From assembly GCA_019232665.1 (NCBI GenBank), contig JAFANN010000259.1:1-33690 (forward strand): 33,690 nucleotides of DNA, written 5' to 3'. The position numbers and the translations under genes are program-made. Positions 1 through 8,285 of this stretch are shown here, in pieces. The notes under the pieces are model-generated. The model was not told where the DNA came from. It was given only the letters and a program-made list of their open reading frames with translations, and did not search any database. The stretch comes from Caulobacteraceae bacterium. GTDB taxonomy: Bacteria > Pseudomonadota > Alphaproteobacteria > Caulobacterales > Caulobacteraceae. Numbering within the stretch: the first letter of the stretch is position 1; each line of letters begins with the position of its first letter.

Positions 1-346
1 CCATCATCGCCAGCTCGCAGCCGCCGCCCAGGGCGTATCCTGCCACCGCCGCCAGCCACGGCTTGCGCGTCTGCGTCAAGCGCGCGTACCCGGCGAAGAA
101 GTTGGAGCCGTACATGTCGGCGAAGGACTGCTGCGACATCTCCTTGATGTCGGCGCCGGCGGCGAACGCGCGCTCGGATCCCCGCAGGACCGCGCAACGC
201 TGCGAGGGGTCGGCGTCGAACGCCGCGAAGGCCGCGAGCAGATCGGCGAGGACCTGGCTGTTCAGAGCGTTGAGCGCCTGCGGCCGGTTGAGGGTGACCA
301 GCGTCACCGGCCCGTCCTGCTCGACGAGAAGGGTTTCATAGCTCAC
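1..346 (-). CDS. Enoyl-CoA hydratase (5' part; runs off left edge)
   Basis: This is the N-terminal 115 residues of a crotonase-fold enoyl-CoA hydratase. It starts at a GTG (344-346), giving MSYETLLVEQ, with a GGAG-type ribosome site just upstream. Visible family signatures are NRPQALNALN near residue 20, the oxyanion-hole segment GADIKEM near 66, and GYALGGGCELAMM at the break, which includes the second oxyanion glycine region and the first catalytic Glu. It is the last visible gene of a leftward operon for valine breakdown, where it would hydrate methacrylyl-CoA to 3-hydroxyisobutyryl-CoA. Crotonase-family substrate choice cannot be read from sequence alone, so a general short-chain enoyl-CoA hydratase of fatty-acid oxidation is also possible. 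The second catalytic Glu lies outside the window. Confidence 0.88.
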   Translation of the reverse strand, partial: MSYETLLVEQDGPVTLVTLNRPQALNALNSQVLADLLAAFAAFDADPSQRCAVLRGSERAFAAGADIKEMSQQSFADMYGSNFFAGYARLTQTRKPWLAAVAGYALGGGCELAMM

Positions 347-388
347 GGAACGGCTCCCTAGGGCTGGATGGTCTGGCGCGACGGCGTG

Positions 389-1453
389 TCAGTCGACCTG
401 GCAGAACTCAGGCAGCGGAGACCATTCCTCGCCCGCCGGCAGCGGAGCGAAGATCGCGTCCAGCATTTCGTGGGTGACGCCTTCGGGCGTCGCCGGGTCC
501 CATTTGGGCGAGTTGTCCTTGTCGACGATCACGGCCCGCACGCCCTCGGCGAAGTCATGGCTCATCACCATGCGCGCGCCGATGCGCATCTCGCTGACCA
601 TCTCCTCGGCGAAGTTGGACATCTGCGCGCCGTCGGCGAGCTCGCGTAGGGCCACCTTCATGGTCAGGGGCGACTTTGTGCGCAGGATCGCCAGCTGCTC
701 GTGGGCGAAGGCGGATCCGTCCGCCTCCAGCGCCGCGAAGATGGCTTCCACGGTGGGGCCGCCGAAGAGGCGGGCGATGGTCGGCCTCAACGCGTCGATC
801 ATCGCTGCGCCCATGTTCGCGGCGAAGGCTTGCAGACCTGAATCGATGCTCTGGGGTCCGGTGACGACGAGGTCGGTCAAAGCCGGCACGCGCGCCGAGT
901 GGACCACATGGGTCGCAAGGCCAAGCGAGAGGCAGTCGGCGGCTTCGAGGCGGGCGCCTGTGAGCGCGAGCCAAAGGCCGATCTGGTCCGGCAGGCGCGA
1001 CAGGTGCCAGCCCGCACCGACGTCGGGGAAAAGGCCGATGCCGGTCTCCGGCATGGCGAAGCGGGTCCGTTCCGTGGCGATGCGGTAACGGGCCGGCAGG
1101 GAGATGCCGACGCCTCCCCCCATGGTCACGCCGTCCATCACCGCGATCACCGGCTTCTCGTAGACCATCAGCAGATGGTTGAGTTGGTACTCCTTGAAGA
1201 AGAAGTCCCGCGCAGCGGCGCCGTCCCCCCGCGCGCTCTCGGCGAGAAAGCGGATGTCGCCGCCGGCGCAGAAACCGCGCTCGCCTATGTGGTCGATCAG
1301 TACGGCTTCCACCTGCGAATCGCTTCGCCACGACAGCAGGGCGTCGGTCATCGCCTCGACCATCGCCGTCGTCAGCGCGCCAAGGGCCTTGGGCCGGTTG
1401 AGGCTGATGCGGCCGGCGGACCCCTCGATCCGCGTGAGGACCTCCTCGGTCAC
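389..1453 (-). CDS. 3-hydroxyisobutyryl-CoA hydrolase (enoyl-CoA hydratase/isomerase superfamily)
   Basis: A 354-residue crotonase-superfamily protein with the longer C-terminal region typical of 3-hydroxyisobutyryl-CoA hydrolase (HIBCH), which releases free 3-hydroxyisobutyrate and CoA in valine degradation. Signatures are SLNRPKALGAL near the N-terminus, FCAGGDIRFL (oxyanion hole), DGVTMGGGVGIS, and PETGIGLFPDVGAG, which holds the catalytic Glu and Asp region of the HIBCH branch. The start is a GTG whose last two bases overlap the TGA stop of the upstream acyl-CoA dehydrogenase (GTGA, 4-nt overlap), which implies translational coupling. The same frame stays open much further upstream, but that part runs inside the dehydrogenase gene in the wrong frame and is not coding. 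The pathway role is inferred from family and operon context. Confidence 0.9.
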   Translation of the reverse strand: MTEEVLTRIEGSAGRISLNRPKALGALTTAMVEAMTDALLSWRSDSQVEAVLIDHIGERGFCAGGDIRFLAESARGDGAAARDFFFKEYQLNHLLMVYEKPVIAVMDGVTMGGGVGISLPARYRIATERTRFAMPETGIGLFPDVGAGWHLSRLPDQIGLWLALTGARLEAADCLSLGLATHVVHSARVPALTDLVVTGPQSIDSGLQAFAANMGAAMIDALRPTIARLFGGPTVEAIFAALEADGSAFAHEQLAILRTKSPLTMKVALRELADGAQMSNFAEEMVSEMRIGARMVMSHDFAEGVRAVIVDKDNSPKWDPATPEGVTHEMLDAIFAPLPAGEEWSPLPEFCQVD

Positions 1454-2589
1454 GGCCGGAGCAGCTCGCGGGCGATGATCACACGCATGATCTCGTTCGT
1501 CCCTTCCAGGATCTGGTGCACGCGCAGGTCGCGCACGATGCGTTCGAGCGGATAGTCCTTCAGATATCCGTATCCTCCATGCAACTGCAGGGCCTGGTTG
1601 GCGACCTCGAAGCCGGCGTCCGTGGCGAAGCGCTTGGCCATGGCGCAGTACTGGGTCGCCCTGGGATCTCCGGCGTCCATCGCAGCCGCCCCGCGCCGGA
1701 CCATCAGCCGGGCGGCGTCCAGCTCGGTCGCCATGTCCGCCAGCTTGAACTGGAGGCCCTGGAACTCGCGAAGCGCCCGGCCGAACTGCTTGCGGCTGTC
1801 GAGGTAAGCCGTCGCCGTGTCCAGAGCGAGTTGCGCCCCTCCAAGCGAGCAGGCGGCGATGTTCAGCCGGCCGCCATCGAGCCCCATCATGGCGAAACGG
1901 AACCCCTGCCCCTCCTCCCCGACCCGGTTCTCCGCCGGCACGCGGACGCCGTCGAAGTGGACCATGGCCGTGGGCTGGCTTGCCCAACCCATCTTCCGTT
2001 CCTGCCCGCCAAACGAAAGACCGGGCGAGGCTTTCTCCACCACGAAGGTCGAGACGCCGGCGGCGCCCTCGGCGCCGGTGCGCGCCATGACGACGTACAC
2101 GTCCGAAGTCCCCGCCCCGGAGATGAAGGCCTTGGCGCCGTTGAGGACGTACTCGTCGCCCTCTCGCTTGGCCGTGGTCCTCAGGGACGCGGCGTCCGAG
2201 CCCGATCCAGGCTCGGTGAGGCAGTAGGAAGCGATCAGCTCCATGGTCGTCAGGCGCGGCAGGTACTTCCGCCGCAAGCTCTCGGAGCCGAACCGGTCGA
2301 TCATCCACGAGGCCATGTTGTGGATCGAAAGGAACGCGGCCGTGGAGACGTCGCCATAACTCAGCGCTTCGAACACCAGCGCCGCATCGAGCCGGCCGAG
2401 AGCCGAGCCGCCGACATCGTCTTTCACATAGATCCCCGCCAGGCCCAGCGCGGCGGCCGCGCGCAGGGTCTCGACGGGGAACACCTTCTCCTCGTCCCAT
2501 CGGGCGGAGTGGGGCGCGAGTTCGCTGGCGGCGAACGCGCGGGCGGTCTCGAAGATCGCCTGCTGGTCCTCTGAGAGGGTGAAGTCCAC
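1450..2589 (-). CDS. Acyl-CoA dehydrogenase, probably isobutyryl-CoA dehydrogenase
   Basis: A 379-residue FAD-dependent acyl-CoA dehydrogenase of normal family length. It shows the N-terminal helical domain (MDFTLSEDQQAIFETAR), the beta-domain flavin/substrate segment CLTEPGSGSDAASL, and the C-terminal segment ILEGTNEIMRVI. The catalytic base is predicted to be Glu362 in LEGTNE. This Glu position and motif match the short/branched-chain and isobutyryl-CoA dehydrogenase (ACAD8-like) group. It would oxidise isobutyryl-CoA to methacrylyl-CoA, passing electrons to ETF. The start is a GTG 18 nt after the mmsA stop. It overlaps the following hydrolase gene by 4 nt, so the genes form one operon. Branched-chain specificity is inferred mainly from mmsA and the hydrolase on either side. 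Confidence 0.92.
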   Translation of the reverse strand: MDFTLSEDQQAIFETARAFAASELAPHSARWDEEKVFPVETLRAAAALGLAGIYVKDDVGGSALGRLDAALVFEALSYGDVSTAAFLSIHNMASWMIDRFGSESLRRKYLPRLTTMELIASYCLTEPGSGSDAASLRTTAKREGDEYVLNGAKAFISGAGTSDVYVVMARTGAEGAAGVSTFVVEKASPGLSFGGQERKMGWASQPTAMVHFDGVRVPAENRVGEEGQGFRFAMMGLDGGRLNIAACSLGGAQLALDTATAYLDSRKQFGRALREFQGLQFKLADMATELDAARLMVRRGAAAMDAGDPRATQYCAMAKRFATDAGFEVANQALQLHGGYGYLKDYPLERIVRDLRVHQILEGTNEIMRVIIARELLRP

Positions 2590-2607
2590 CTCGTGCGCCC
2601 GCGCCCG

Positions 2608-4104
2608 CTAGTTCATCGTCGGGATGACGAAGGCGCTGTCCTCGGTCATGCCTTCTGGCCAGCGCGCGGTCACCGTCTTGACCTTGGTGAAGAACCGGAC
2701 GCCGTCCATCCCGTGCTGGTTGGCGTCGCCAAAGGCGCTGCGCTTCCAGCCGCCAAAGGTGTGGTAGGCGACCGGAACCGGGATCGGCACATTGATGCCG
2801 ACCATGCCGACATTGACCTTCGCGGCGAAATCGCGGGCGGCGCGGCCGTTGCGTGTGAAGATGGCGACGCCGTTGCCGTACGCATGCTCCGACGGCAGCT
2901 TTACCGCCTCATCCAGCGACTCGGCGCGGACGATCTGCAGGACCGGACCGAAGATCTCCTCCTTGTAGGTCTTCATCTGCGGCTTGACGTGGTCGAACAG
3001 CGTCGGGCCGACGAAGAAACCCTTGTCGTAGCCCTGCAGCGTGAGGCCGCGGCCGTCCACCACCAGCTCCGCGCCCTCGTCCTTGCCGAGCTGGATGTAG
3101 TCCTCGACGCGCTTCTTGTGCGCCGCTGTCACCACCGGCCCGTATTGCGCCGCCGGATCGGTGGAGACGCCAACCTTGAGAGTCTCGATCTCGGAGAGCA
3201 CCCTCTCGCGCACGGCGTCCGCCGTCTTCGCGCCCACCGGGACGACGACGGGCAGGGCCATGCATCGCTCTCCGGCCGAGCCGTAGGCGGCGCCCATGAT
3301 GTCCTTCACTGCATGCTCGAGGTCAGCGTCCGGAAGCACGATGCCGTGGTTCTTGGCGCCGCCCATCGCCTGCACGCGCTTTCCGTGTTCGGCGCCCTTG
3401 GAGTAGACGTAATGGGCGATGTCGGACGATCCGACGAAGCTCACCGCGCGGATCAGCGGGTGCTCGAGGATGGCGTCGACCACCGCCTTGTCGCCGTGCA
3501 CCACATTGAGCACGCCGGCCGGGGCCCCGGCCTCCATCATCAGTTCCGCCAGCCGCACCGGCACGCTGGGGTCCTTCTCCGAAGGCTTGAGGATGAAGCT
3601 GTTCCCCACAGCGATGGCGACGCCGAACATCCACATCGGGATCATCGCCGGAAAGTTGAACGGGGTGATTCCGGCGACCACGCCGAGCGGTTGGCGCAAG
3701 GAGTATACGTCGATCCCCGGCCCCGCGCCCTCCGTGTATTCACCCTTCAGCGCATGCGGGATGCCGCAGGCGAACTCGATCACCTCCAGCCCGCGCTGGA
3801 CGTCCCCGCGCGAGTCCGCAACGACCTTTCCGTGTTCGGAGGACAGCATCTCGGCCAGCTCGTTCATCCGCGCCTCGACGAGGCGTTTGAACTCGAACAT
3901 CACCCGAGCGCGGCGTTGCGGATTGACCGCGGCCCATTCCTCCTGAGCCTTCGCAGCCGACCTGACCGCCGCGTCGAGGTCAGCGGCGTCGCCGAACGCG
4001 ACGCGCGCCTGCACCTCGCCGGTGTTGGGATTGAACACGTCGCCGAACCGCTGCCCGCTCCCCCGGGCGGAGCGGCCGTCGATGAAGTGTTCGATCTGAC
4101 GCAT
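2608..4104 (-). CDS. mmsA: Methylmalonate-semialdehyde dehydrogenase (CoA-acylating)
   Basis: A 498-residue aldehyde dehydrogenase of the MmsA branch. It converts methylmalonate semialdehyde to propionyl-CoA with NAD+ and CoA, the last step of distal valine catabolism. Seen in the sequence are the family start IEHFIDG, the substrate/NAD segment GITPFNFPAMIPMWM, the FVGSSDIAHYVY motif, and the catalytic cysteine Cys281 in GSAGERCMALPVV. MmsA characteristically has GERCMA here. The ATG start has AGGAGA 7 nt upstream. It is the first recognised enzyme of the leftward valine operon. 3-Hydroxyisobutyrate dehydrogenase (mmsB) is not in view and may lie beyond the left edge. The C-terminus ends near VIPTMN. 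Confidence 0.96.
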   Translation of the reverse strand: MRQIEHFIDGRSARGSGQRFGDVFNPNTGEVQARVAFGDAADLDAAVRSAAKAQEEWAAVNPQRRARVMFEFKRLVEARMNELAEMLSSEHGKVVADSRGDVQRGLEVIEFACGIPHALKGEYTEGAGPGIDVYSLRQPLGVVAGITPFNFPAMIPMWMFGVAIAVGNSFILKPSEKDPSVPVRLAELMMEAGAPAGVLNVVHGDKAVVDAILEHPLIRAVSFVGSSDIAHYVYSKGAEHGKRVQAMGGAKNHGIVLPDADLEHAVKDIMGAAYGSAGERCMALPVVVPVGAKTADAVRERVLSEIETLKVGVSTDPAAQYGPVVTAAHKKRVEDYIQLGKDEGAELVVDGRGLTLQGYDKGFFVGPTLFDHVKPQMKTYKEEIFGPVLQIVRAESLDEAVKLPSEHAYGNGVAIFTRNGRAARDFAAKVNVGMVGINVPIPVPVAYHTFGGWKRSAFGDANQHGMDGVRFFTKVKTVTARWPEGMTEDSAFVIPTMN

Positions 4105-4137
4105 TGGGTAATCTCCTGGGAAGGTCTGGGATCGCGT

Positions 4138-4668
4138 TCAGCGCGATGGCGCAAACGGCAAGGTAGAGAGCACGCCGTTCCATCCAAGGGGACGCACGAC
4201 GAGTTGCGGCCCCTTCGAATCCTTAGCGGCGTTCACGGGATTGTAGATCGCCCGAATCTCCAAGGGCTTGTCCGTGAGCACCGTGGTCAGGCAGTCGAAC
4301 CGGAAGCTGCGCGCGCCTGAAGGCCAGGCGGCCGTGTCGCGTCCAGCGCCACACAGCTGGTCGCCGACAACAATCTCCATCTGTTGCTGGGCGCCAGCGC
4401 CCTGGGAGGTGGCCGTCCCCGTCGCCTCGATCAGGTAGCGACCCGCCGTCATCGCCGGGATCTCGCATCGGGTCTCGGCGGGTTCGACAGCGCGGCAGGC
4501 TGATGACGGGATCACCGGCTGGGCGTAGCCGGCGAAGGCGCGGGGAAGCGGGGCGGGCGCCGCGGTCTGCGTGTTCGGTGCGCTGTGCTGCGCCAGGGCG
4601 GGCGCGCCGGCGAGGAGGAACACACAGAGCGCCAGGCGTCCCGTCGCCTTGTGGAAGGAGAGCGACAT
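4138..4668 (-). CDS. Secreted protein of unknown function with four cysteines
   Basis: A 176-residue protein I do not recognise. It begins with a classical signal peptide (MSLSFHKATGRLALCVFLLAG, cleavage probably after ALA at residue 26), followed by a Pro/Ala-rich linker to about residue 45. The mature part has four cysteines at 58, 68, 106 and 126, fitting two disulfides in the periplasm, and is predicted to be mostly beta-strand (GRYLIEATGTA, QMEIVVGDQLC, LEIRAIYNPV). The start ATG has AGAGAGG upstream; a longer open frame to the right overlaps the divergent esterase and is rejected. Its stop lies only 33 nt before mmsA on the same strand, so the two may be co-transcribed, but nothing in the protein links it to valine catabolism. 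Confidence 0.75.
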   Translation of the reverse strand: MSLSFHKATGRLALCVFLLAGAPALAQHSAPNTQTAAPAPLPRAFAGYAQPVIPSSACRAVEPAETRCEIPAMTAGRYLIEATGTATSQGAGAQQQMEIVVGDQLCGAGRDTAAWPSGARSFRFDCLTTVLTDKPLEIRAIYNPVNAAKDSKGPQLVVRPLGWNGVLSTLPFAPSR

Positions 4669-4779
4669 TCGCGCCTCTCTAGACGAGGGCTGCCCTGCGG
4701 GACAACCGCCCCGAAGGTTGCGCACCGACAGGCCTGGCCATAACCCTGTCGCCAAGGGACTGCGGAGGGGACGTGCGCC

Positions 4780-6288
4780 ATGAAGACGTGGGGTTTCTGT
4801 TCGGCGCTGGCGGCGATGCTTGCGGCGGGCGCCGCCTGCGGCCAGCCGCAGGCGACGATCGAGTCCGGAACACTGACCGGGGTGGACGAGGGTCCGGCTC
4901 AAGTCTTTCGGGCCATTCCCTACGCCGCGCCTCCGGTCGGACCACTGCGGTGGGCGCCGCCGGCGCCGGCGGGTCACTGGACCGGCGCGCGCGCCGCGGA
5001 CAGGGCCGGCCCGGCCTGCCCGCAGCCGGTGACGCCCGGCCGACCCAACGGCGGAGGCTACTCCGGGCCTACGGACGAGGACTGCCTCACCCTTGACGTC
5101 ACGACGCCGCACGACGCGAAGAAGGCGCCGGTGATGGTGTGGGTCTACGGCGGCGGCAACTCCGCTGGCGCGTCCAACCTGCCCAGCTACGACGCGCGCA
5201 ACTTCGCCCGCGACGGGATCGTCGTCGTGGCGATGAACTATCGCCTCGGCCCGCTGGGCTTCTTCGCCCATCCGGCCCTTACCGCCGAAGCGCCGCGCGA
5301 CCGCGCCCTGGCCAACTACGGGCTGATGGACCAGATCGCGGCCCTCAAGTGGGTCCACCGGAACATCGCGGCCTTCGGCGGCGATCCCGACAATGTCACG
5401 CTGTTCGGTGAATCCGCCGGCGGCCTCAATGTCCTCCAGCTCATGGCCGCGCCCAGTGCGCGCGGACTGTTTCAGCGCGCAATCGTCCAGTCGGGGGTTG
5501 GTGGAGAGCCGATGCAGGACCTGAAGACCGCCGAGGCGCAGGGCGCGGAACTGGCGACGCGCGCCGGCCTGCCAGGCGCCCAGGCGACGGTCGAGCAGCT
5601 CCGCGCCCTCCCAGTCCAGACGCTGCTCGCTGCGGCGCGACGCGCGCAGGTCGTCGTCGACGGCCGGCTCATCGAGGAGCCCCTGACCGTCGCCTTCGCC
5701 CGGGGCGATGAGGCGCGCGTGCCCCTGATCATCGGCTGGAACAGCAACGAGGCCTCGCTGCTGCATGAGTTCGGCGCGACGCCCGCCCAATGGATCGCCC
5801 GTACGTCGGCAAAGGTGAAGGCCGCCTACGGCGAAGGGGAAAAGGAAGACCTGCTGGCCCGCGACCTGTTCAACGATGAGGTGATGGGAGCGCCTGCGCG
5901 CTGGTTCGCCACCGAGCAGGAGGCGCACCGCTCGCCGGCCTGGCTCTATTACTTCTCATATGTGCCCGAGCGGCAGAGGAACGAGCGACTGGGCACCAAC
6001 CATGCCTCGGAGATCCCCTTCGTGTTCGACTCGATCGACGCCGTTCCGGGGAGGACGGCGCTCGCGACGACCAGCGAGCGGGCCGAAGCAGACCTGGCGC
6101 ACGCCTGCTGGGTCGCCTTCGCCCGCGAGGGTCGCCCCGATTGCGCCTCCGGCCGCTGGACGCAGTTTTCGCCGGCGAACGGCGTCGTCTTCGAATTTGG
6201 CGATGACCCAGGTCCCCGCCCCCATTTCCGGGAGGCGCAGCTGAACGCCGAGGCCGCCGCCAACCCTTCGCTGTCGGCTGCGCCCTGA
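4780..6288 (+). CDS. Secreted carboxylesterase, type B (alpha/beta hydrolase)
   Basis: A 502-residue type-B carboxylesterase of usual length. It hydrolyses carboxylic esters, probably in the periplasm or outside the cell, because residues 1-21 form a signal peptide (MKTWGFCSALAAMLAAGAACG). The triad can be read as Ser212 in FGESAGG, Glu324 in GWNSNEASL and His408 in GTNHASEIPF. Family landmarks include FRAIPYAAPPVGPLRW near the start, EDCLTLDV, and VWVYGGGNSAGAS (oxyanion hole). Cys20 lies in a weak lipobox-like context with Gly at -3, so a lipoprotein is unlikely but not excluded. It is transcribed divergently from the four-cysteine secreted protein across a 111-nt gap. The natural substrate is unknown. 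Confidence 0.93.
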   Translation: MKTWGFCSALAAMLAAGAACGQPQATIESGTLTGVDEGPAQVFRAIPYAAPPVGPLRWAPPAPAGHWTGARAADRAGPACPQPVTPGRPNGGGYSGPTDEDCLTLDVTTPHDAKKAPVMVWVYGGGNSAGASNLPSYDARNFARDGIVVVAMNYRLGPLGFFAHPALTAEAPRDRALANYGLMDQIAALKWVHRNIAAFGGDPDNVTLFGESAGGLNVLQLMAAPSARGLFQRAIVQSGVGGEPMQDLKTAEAQGAELATRAGLPGAQATVEQLRALPVQTLLAAARRAQVVVDGRLIEEPLTVAFARGDEARVPLIIGWNSNEASLLHEFGATPAQWIARTSAKVKAAYGEGEKEDLLARDLFNDEVMGAPARWFATEQEAHRSPAWLYYFSYVPERQRNERLGTNHASEIPFVFDSIDAVPGRTALATTSERAEADLAHACWVAFAREGRPDCASGRWTQFSPANGVVFEFGDDPGPRPHFREAQLNAEAAANPSLSAAP

Positions 6289-6338
6289 TCGACTGAGGTT
6301 GCCGCTCGGCGGACGGCGCCGTAACGGTCCGCGCCTTG

Positions 6339-6356
6339 GCTGGGGCTCGTCCCAGC
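6339..6356 (+). promoter_or_regulatory. Small hairpin just ahead of the purE ribosome site
   Basis: GCTGGG (6339-6344) and CCCAGC (6351-6356) form a 6-bp stem with a 6-nt loop, directly followed by the AGGGGA ribosome-binding site of purE. Its position could influence ribosome access. No known purine riboswitch is recognisable, and such short stems arise often by chance in GC-rich DNA. Confidence 0.3.
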
Positions 6357-6369
6357 AGGGGATGCTCGA

Positions 6370-6870
6370 ATGAAGCAAACACCGCCCGTGGCGATCATCA
6401 TGGGCAGCCGCTCGGATTGGGCGACGATGAAGGGGGCGGCCGAGGCCCTCGATGGGCTGGGCGTGCCTTATGACACGCGCATCGTCTCGGCCCACAGGAC
6501 CCCGGACCGGCTCTACGCTTTCGCTCGGGGCGCGCGGGAGGCTGGCTTCAAGGTGATCATCGCCGGCGCCGGCGGAGCGGCCCACCTGCCGGGCATGACG
6601 GCCTCGATGACCGACCTCCCGGTCCTGGGCGTGCCTGTGGAGGTCCGCTCGCTCGGGGGATTGGACGCCCTGCTCTCCATCGTCCAGATGCCGGCGGGCA
6701 TCCCTGTCGGCACTCTCGCCGTGGGAGCCGCCGGGGCGCGCAACGCCGGGCTGATGGCGGCGCGCATCCTCGCCCTCACCGACGCCGGCCTGGCCGAAAG
6801 GGTCGCCGCCCATCGGCGCGCGCTCGCCGAAGACGTGCCGGAGACGGTCGAGGACGCCCCGCAAAGTTGA
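6370..6870 (+). CDS. purE: N5-carboxyaminoimidazole ribonucleotide mutase
   Basis: A 166-residue class I PurE. It converts N5-CAIR to CAIR in de novo purine synthesis, downstream of PurK. Diagnostic motifs are IIMGSRSDW at residues 9-17, [10 protein letters not shown] near 40 (the conserved His is the general acid), and [12 protein letters not shown] in the nucleotide-binding region. The length is normal, with a slightly longer acidic C-terminal tail. The start ATG follows an AGGGGA site. The stop lies within a few bases of the start of purK, the usual purEK pairing, so the two are co-transcribed. Confidence 0.97.
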   Translation: MKQTPPVAIIMGSRSDWATMKGAAEALDGLGVPYDTRIVSAHRTPDRLYAFARGAREAGFKVIIAGAGGAAHLPGMTASMTDLPVLGVPVEVRSLGGLDALLSIVQMPAGIPVGTLAVGAAGARNAGLMAARILALTDAGLAERVAAHRRALAEDVPETVEDAPQS

Positions 6871-6878
6871 GCGGCCCG

Positions 6879-7961
6879 ATGAGCTTTCCTCTCGCGCCCG
6901 GCGCAACCATCGGCATCCTCGGCGGAGGACAGCTTGGCCGCATGCTCGCCATGGCCGCCGCCCGGATAGGGTTCGACGTCGTCATCCTGACCCCGGAGAC
7001 GAACTCGCCGGCGGCGCGCGTCGCGGCCGGGGCCATCGTGGCCGCCTACGACGATGTCACGGCCCTCGACGCGTTGGCGGATCGTTGCCAGGTGATCACC
7101 TGCGAGTTCGAGAATGTGCCGGCGCGGGCTCTGGCGCATCTCGAGCAGCGGGGCGCGATGGTGGCGCCGGATTCCAAGGCCTTCGCCCTCGCCCAGGATC
7201 GACTGGCGGAGAAGACCTTCCTCAACGAAGCAGGCCTGCCGACCGTCGGCTTCGCGCAGATCGACAGCGAGGACGAACTCCATGCCGCCCTCGCTCGTTT
7301 CGGCGCACCTCTGCTGCTGAAGACGCGGCGCGGGGGCTATGACGGCAAGGGTCAGGTATGGGTGAGGTCGGCCGACGACGCATCCCCCGCCTTCGAGACC
7401 ATCGGCCGGCGGCCTGCGATCGCGGAGACGCCAGCGGATTTCGTGCGGGAATGCGCGGTCATCGCCGCGCGGGCAAGGGACGGACAGACAGCTTTCTACC
7501 CGCTGACCCGCAGCGAACACGAGGCGGGCATCCTCCGCCGCACGCTCGCACCAGCGGAAGCTGCGCCGGCGACACTTGCTGCGGCAGGCGAGGCGGCAAG
7601 GCGGCTGCTCGAGGCCCTGGGCTATGTCGGCGTGCTTGGATTGGAGCTCTTCGAGCGCGCCAACGGCTCGCTGCTGGTCAACGAGTTCGCCCCGCGCGTG
7701 CACAACACGGGGCACTGGACGCTGGACGGCTGCGTCGTCGATCAGTTCGAGCAGCATATCCGCGCCGTCGCCGGCTGGCCGCTCGGGCCGACCGATGCGA
7801 TCGCGCGGGTCGAGATGCTCAATCTCATCGGCGAGGATGTGGGCCGGTGGTCGGAATGGGTTTCGGACCGATCGGCCCGGCTATGGCTCTACGGCAAGGC
7901 GGAAGCCCGCGCAGGCCGCAAGATGGGCCACGTGAACCTCGTCTCACCGCTGGCTAGCTGA
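6879..7961 (+). CDS. purK: 5-(carboxyamino)imidazole ribonucleotide synthase
   Basis: A 360-residue ATP-grasp enzyme. It makes N5-CAIR from AIR, bicarbonate and ATP, the substrate of PurE. The N-terminal domain opens with IGILGGGQLGRMLAMAA. The ATP-grasp core shows PLLLKTRRGGYDGKGQ, and the metal/ATP site near the C-terminal third reads NEFAPRVHNTGHWT, all typical for PurK. I chose the ATG at 6879, 8 nt after the purE stop. A TTG at 6867 in the same frame, overlapping the purE stop as TTGA, would add four residues and cannot be ruled out. Translation is probably coupled to purE. Confidence 0.96.
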   Translation: MSFPLAPGATIGILGGGQLGRMLAMAAARIGFDVVILTPETNSPAARVAAGAIVAAYDDVTALDALADRCQVITCEFENVPARALAHLEQRGAMVAPDSKAFALAQDRLAEKTFLNEAGLPTVGFAQIDSEDELHAALARFGAPLLLKTRRGGYDGKGQVWVRSADDASPAFETIGRRPAIAETPADFVRECAVIAARARDGQTAFYPLTRSEHEAGILRRTLAPAEAAPATLAAAGEAARRLLEALGYVGVLGLELFERANGSLLVNEFAPRVHNTGHWTLDGCVVDQFEQHIRAVAGWPLGPTDAIARVEMLNLIGEDVGRWSEWVSDRSARLWLYGKAEARAGRKMGHVNLVSPLAS

Positions 7962-8285
7962 CTTATCTTCCGCATACTGGCAATTGCAAAACTATCGCCC
8001 TAGGGCAGATAGTACGGATGTGCACGGCATGTAAGTATCCTGGATTCCATCCCGTTCGTAAGCAACCTCGGTCCGATTTCGGTGTGACCGACCTCTCAAC
8101 TGAGTACGCTCGGCGAACATCTCGCCCCAAGCTCGTCACATAAATTTCAAGAACACTTAATCCCACCCCAATGTTCTTTCCGCTATCTGCTGCAGCGGGG
8201 CGGACAGCTTGCACGGCGAGGACGCGTGTCCTGTCGAGCGTCGCCAGCTGGCCGACGAACAAAACAAATAGAAATCGGGTGAACC
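7962..8285 (+). promoter_or_regulatory. Long leader of the TonB-dependent receptor with candidate promoter and operator
   Basis: This 324-nt gap between purK and the receptor is less GC-rich than its surroundings and has no convincing ORF. A candidate promoter is TTGCAA (7984-7989), an 18-nt spacer, and GATAGT (8008-8013). A near-perfect palindrome (ACTATCGCCC TA GGGC A GATAGT, 7991-8013) fills the spacer and includes the -10 box, as a repressor operator would. It could alternatively be a T-less terminator of purEK. A weaker CGGTC/GACCG stem lies at 8069-8090. I see no cobalamin-type riboswitch signature. Confidence 0.4.

Noticed and set aside
2593-4320. A 575-codon plus-strand open frame opposite mmsA
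   Set aside because: It is antisense to a clear MmsA, is rich in Arg/His/Asp as expected of a shadow frame, and has no ribosome site or domain signature.
7962-8285. tRNA or riboswitch in the long leader before the TonB receptor
   Set aside because: No tRNA arms, T-loop consensus or cobalamin-box pattern could be traced; only a palindrome and a weak stem were found.
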